In this document: one piece after another, positions 28,823 to 31,740 of the stretch | Layout of the letters: every line of letters begins with the position of its first letter | Numbering within the stretch: the first letter of the stretch is position 1 | Source of the DNA: an uncultured Collinsella sp. | GTDB lineage: Bacteria > Actinomycetota > Coriobacteriia > Coriobacteriales > Coriobacteriaceae | Assembly: GCA_900542325.1 (NCBI GenBank) | Contig: UQMY01000029.1 | Location: 1 to 31,740, forward strand | Length of the DNA stretch: 31,740 bases | Reading direction: 5' to 3' | Program-made: the position numbers and the translations under genes | The notes under the pieces: model-generated | Told to the model about the DNA's origin: nothing | The model's database searches: none | The model's input: the letters and a program-made list of their open reading frames with translations, nothing else

Positions 28823-31564
28823 GTGGCAGACGATATCAACAATAACGAGGGTATGGACGAGGCCGGCGACGCCGGTATGCCCGATGATCTGAAGCGCCTG
28901 CTTGCCCGTGCTGAGCAGGGCGAGGACGGCGACCCGGACGCCTATAACCCCGATGCCGATGATGATGAGGAAGAGGACGACGACGCCGAGCTCGAGGAGA
29001 GCTTTGGCGAAGTCGACCGTGGTGCCTCGGCCGGTGAGGATATCAACGGCGGCCAGCTCCAGATTTCGGAGTTTGGCCGCGAGATGAAGCAGTCGTTCAT
29101 CGAGTATTCGATGTCGGTCATTACGGCCCGCGCCCTGCCGGACGTGCGCGACGGCTTAAAGCCGGTGCACCGCCGCATCCTGTACGCAATGAACGAGAGC
29201 GGCATCTACCCCAACCGCCCACACAAGAAGTCGGCCTGGACGGTCGGCGAAGTTATCGGTAAGTACCACCCGCATGGCGACTCCGCGGTCTACGAGGCCA
29301 TGGTTCGCCTGGCGCAGTGGTTCTCCATGCGCACGCCGCTCATCGACGGTCACGGCAACTTCGGCAACATCGACGGCGACGGCGCGGCAGCCATGCGTTA
29401 CACCGAGAGCCGCCTGGCAAAGCCCGCCATGGAGCTGCTGCGTGACCTGCAGAAGGATACCGTCGACTGGCAGCCCAACTACGACGAATCGCTCGCCGAG
29501 CCCGTGGCACTGCCTGCGCGCTTCCCCAACCTGCTGGTCAACGGCAGCCAGGGCATCGCCGTCGGCATGGCCACCAATATCGCCCCGCACAACCTCACCG
29601 AGGCGATCGAGGCAACCTGCTACCTGATCGATAATCCCGACGCCACTGTCGACGAGCTCATGCAGATCATGCCCGGTCCGGACTTCCCCACCGGCGCCAT
29701 CATCATGGGCAGTGCCGGTATTAAGCAGAGCTACGAGACCGGCCGCGGCTCCATTACCGTGCGCGCCAAGGCCCACGTGGAGTCCACCAAGACCGGCCGC
29801 AGCCGCCTGGTCTTTACCGAGATTCCCTACATGGTCAACAAGGGCACCCTGCAGGAGAAGATCGCCCAGCTCGTCAACGACAAGCGCATCGAGGGCATCT
29901 CGGATATGCGCGATGAGTCCAACCAGAAGGGTATCCGTCTGGTCATCGAACTCAAGAAGGGCGTCATCCCGCAGGTCGTGCTCAACAACCTGTACAAGTA
30001 CACCTCGCTGCAGACGACCTTCGGCGCCAACAACCTGGCGCTCGTCAACGGCGTTCCCAAATGCCTGAGCCTGCGCGAGATGCTGCAGCACTACATCGAT
30101 CACCAGGTCGACGTCGTCACCCGCCGCACCCGCTTCGACCTTAAGAAGGCCCAGGCCCGCGCGCATATCCTCGAGGGCTACCTGATGGCCCTTGACCATA
30201 TCGACGAGGTCATCAGCATCATCCGTTCCTCGCAGACCGATTCCGAGGCCAGCAGCCGCCTGATCGAGCGCTTTGGCTTTACGCCCGAGCAGACCACGGC
30301 CATCCTCGAGATGAAGCTGCGCCGCCTGACTGGCCTGGAGCGCGACAAGATTCAGGAAGAGCTGGACGGCCTGCGCCGCGCCATCGCCTACTACGAGGAC
30401 CTGCTGGCGCACGAGGAGAAGATCCTGGGCGTCATTAAGGAAGAGATGCGCGAGATCTCCAAGAAGTTTGGCGATAAGCGCCGCACCGAGATCAGCCAGG
30501 TCGAGAAGGACCTGGACGTCGAGGACCTCATTGCCGACGAGGACATGGTCGTGACCATCACCCACACCGGCTATGTCAAGCGCATCCCGGTGGCCGCCTA
30601 CCGCGCCCAGAAACGCGGCGGCAAGGGCGTGTCGGGCGTCAACCTTAAAGAGGACGACGTCATCGACGAGATGTTCATCGCGTCCACGCACGAGTACGTG
30701 CTGTTCTTCTCGAGCAAGGGCAAGGTCTATCGCCTGAAGGTGCACGAGCTGCCGGTGGGTACGCGCCAGGCGCGCGGTACCGCGATCGTCAACCTGCTGC
30801 CTTTTGAGGAGGGCGAGAAGATCGCGAGCGTCATCAGCTGCCGCGAGTTCCCTGCCGACGAGTACCTGATGTTTGCCACCAAGAGCGGCATGGTCAAGAA
30901 GACTGTGATGAGCGCATATGACCGCAGCCGTCGCGACGGCCTGATCGCTATCAACCTGCGTGACGACGACGCGCTGCTGAACGTGCGCCGCGTGCGCGAG
31001 GGCGACAAGATTATCCTGGCCACCACCGCGGGCAAGGCGATCATGTTCTCCGAGGAGCAGGTGCGCGCCACCGGCCGCGACACCAGCGGCGTTCGCGGTA
31101 TCGGTATGAAGGACGGCGTGAGCGTTCTGGGCATGGAAGTCACTAACGGCAACGGCGATCTATTCGTCATCACCGAGCGTGGCTACGGCAAGCGCACGCC
31201 GGTCGCGGACTACCCGGAGCAGAACCGCGGCGGCCAGGGTGTCTACACCATCCAAATGACCGAGCGTAAGGGTAACCTCGCGGCCATGAAGACGGTGGGC
31301 CCGCAGCACGAGCTGTTCATCGTGACGGAGGGCGCGACGGTCATTCGCGTCAAGACCGACGAGATCAGTCAGACCGGCCGCGCTACCCAGGGCGTCAAGA
31401 TGATGACCGTCGACGACAACGACCGCATCTGCGCCGTAGCCCGCATGACGGCCGCCAAGGAGAAGCCCGAAGGCGAAGCCACAGAAGACGGCTCTGCCCC
31501 CGAAGAAACCCCTGTCGATCTAGGCGACGGCAACGACATGCCAGAGGATCTCCTAGACGAGTAA
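28823..31564 (+). CDS. gyrA: DNA gyrase subunit A
   Basis: This is a 913-residue DNA-cleaving subunit of gyrase. Residues 1-75 are an extra N-terminal segment rich in Asp and Glu, not found in textbook GyrA. The core begins near I-S-E-F-G-R-E-M-K-Q-S-F-I-E-Y. The catalytic tyrosine is Tyr193 in A-A-A-M-R-Y-T-E. The quinolone-determining region reads H-P-H-G-D-S-A-V-Y-E: Ser154 and Glu158 are the wild-type, drug-sensitive states. The GyrA box is Q-K-R-G-G-K-G in the C-terminal beta-pinwheel, which marks it as gyrase rather than topoisomerase IV. The tail is acidic. The start is GTG with GAGGAGGT upstream. It follows gyrB by 156 bp across a structured element. Confidence 0.96.
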   Translation: MADDINNNEGMDEAGDAGMPDDLKRLLARAEQGEDGDPDAYNPDADDDEEEDDDAELEESFGEVDRGASAGEDINGGQLQISEFGREMKQSFIEYSMSVITARALPDVRDGLKPVHRRILYAMNESGIYPNRPHKKSAWTVGEVIGKYHPHGDSAVYEAMVRLAQWFSMRTPLIDGHGNFGNIDGDGAAAMRYTESRLAKPAMELLRDLQKDTVDWQPNYDESLAEPVALPARFPNLLVNGSQGIAVGMATNIAPHNLTEAIEATCYLIDNPDATVDELMQIMPGPDFPTGAIIMGSAGIKQSYETGRGSITVRAKAHVESTKTGRSRLVFTEIPYMVNKGTLQEKIAQLVNDKRIEGISDMRDESNQKGIRLVIELKKGVIPQVVLNNLYKYTSLQTTFGANNLALVNGVPKCLSLREMLQHYIDHQVDVVTRRTRFDLKKAQARAHILEGYLMALDHIDEVISIIRSSQTDSEASSRLIERFGFTPEQTTAILEMKLRRLTGLERDKIQEELDGLRRAIAYYEDLLAHEEKILGVIKEEMREISKKFGDKRRTEISQVEKDLDVEDLIADEDMVVTITHTGYVKRIPVAAYRAQKRGGKGVSGVNLKEDDVIDEMFIASTHEYVLFFSSKGKVYRLKVHELPVGTRQARGTAIVNLLPFEEGEKIASVISCREFPADEYLMFATKSGMVKKTVMSAYDRSRRDGLIAINLRDDDALLNVRRVREGDKIILATTAGKAIMFSEEQVRATGRDTSGVRGIGMKDGVSVLGMEVTNGNGDLFVITERGYGKRTPVADYPEQNRGGQGVYTIQMTERKGNLAAMKTVGPQHELFIVTEGATVIRVKTDEISQTGRATQGVKMMTVDDNDRICAVARMTAAKEKPEGEATEDGSAPEETPVDLGDGNDMPEDLLDE

Positions 31565-31604
31565 GAGGAACTAGCTGGTAGAAAATATCAGACCCCATAT
31601 ATCG

Positions 31605-31637
31605 GCGGTCGGCGCACTGCGCGCCGACCGCTTTTTT
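31605..31637 (+). terminator. Terminator of gyrA
   Basis: A perfect 11-bp stem, GCGGTCGGCGC (31605-31615) with its complement (31621-31631), with loop ACTGC, is followed by six T. Confidence 0.93.
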
Positions 31638-31700
31638 GACAATCTTGAACCTCGCGTCGGCCCCGGCTGCCCGGCGGCATGCGAAGTCGATCGCGAGTTC

Positions 31701-31738
31701 CGCACGAGCCGGAGAGCACTTAATGTGCTCTCCGTGCG
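31701..31738. other. Hairpin at the right edge
   Basis: GGAGAGCAC (31711-31719) pairs perfectly with GTGCTCTCC (31725-31733). An outer CGCAC/GTGCG pair is separated by a bulge. The window ends before a tail can be seen, so whether it is a terminator or another structure is open. The stretch 31638-31700 shows no gene. Confidence 0.45.
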
Positions 31739-31740
31739 AG

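Overview
This window spans the replication-origin region of a bacterial chromosome. I infer an actinobacterium of the class Coriobacteriia, most like Collinsella. The reasons are the gene order (rpmH-rnpA-yidD-yidC-jag-rsmG-parA-parB leftward; dnaA-dnaN-recF-DUF721-gyrB-gyrA rightward), the moderately high GC outside the par segment, the DUF721 gene between recF and gyrB, and an extra ATPase gene directly before dnaA. The genus is an inference from gene order and style, not from a database search.

Left edge (1-800): a broken 3' gene remnant, a tRNA 3'-end-like fragment that may mark an old integration site, and an intact leftward tRNA-Gly(CCC) with its own promoter and terminator. Region 0.8-4.5 kb: a large rightward LPXTG surface protein with an N-terminal thioester domain and about six Cna_B/SpaA repeats, convergent with a small membrane protein. 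Region 4.5-13.7 kb: a leftward membrane-anchored M28-peptidase-like protein with a degenerate active site and a very long acidic linker; a divergent overlapping pair of WYL-domain regulators (PafBC-like); and a leftward ddl-dinG pair. rlmN (13.8-14.8 kb) is read rightward.

Region 15.0-20.1 kb is the leftward arm of the origin. It holds ribosome and RNA maturation genes (rpmH, rnpA, rsmG, the RNA-binding gene jag), membrane insertion genes (yidC, yidD) and chromosome segregation genes (parA, parB) with three perfect parS sites at exact 39-bp spacing. A strong promoter upstream of rpmH and a perfect hairpin terminator after jag split this arm into two transcription units. Two identical 12-bp palindromes bracket the jag-to-parB stretch.

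Region 20.1-31.6 kb is the rightward arm. An uncharacterised GHKL ATPase with a Gln/Pro/Met-rich linker and C-terminal winged helix sits 15 bp before dnaA. Then come dnaA, a 238-bp spacer that looks like the unwinding part of oriC (non-canonical DnaA boxes plus a DnaA-trio-like run), dnaN, recF and a DciA-like DUF721 gene. A strong terminator precedes gyrB, and a structured inverted repeat lies between gyrB and gyrA. Genes on both sides of the origin mostly point away from it, co-directional with forks starting at the dnaA-dnaN spacer. The most interesting points are the ATPase-wHTH gene joined to dnaA, the DnaA with a substituted DNA-recognition residue alongside unusual boxes, the degenerate M28 protein, and the parS and palindrome layout.
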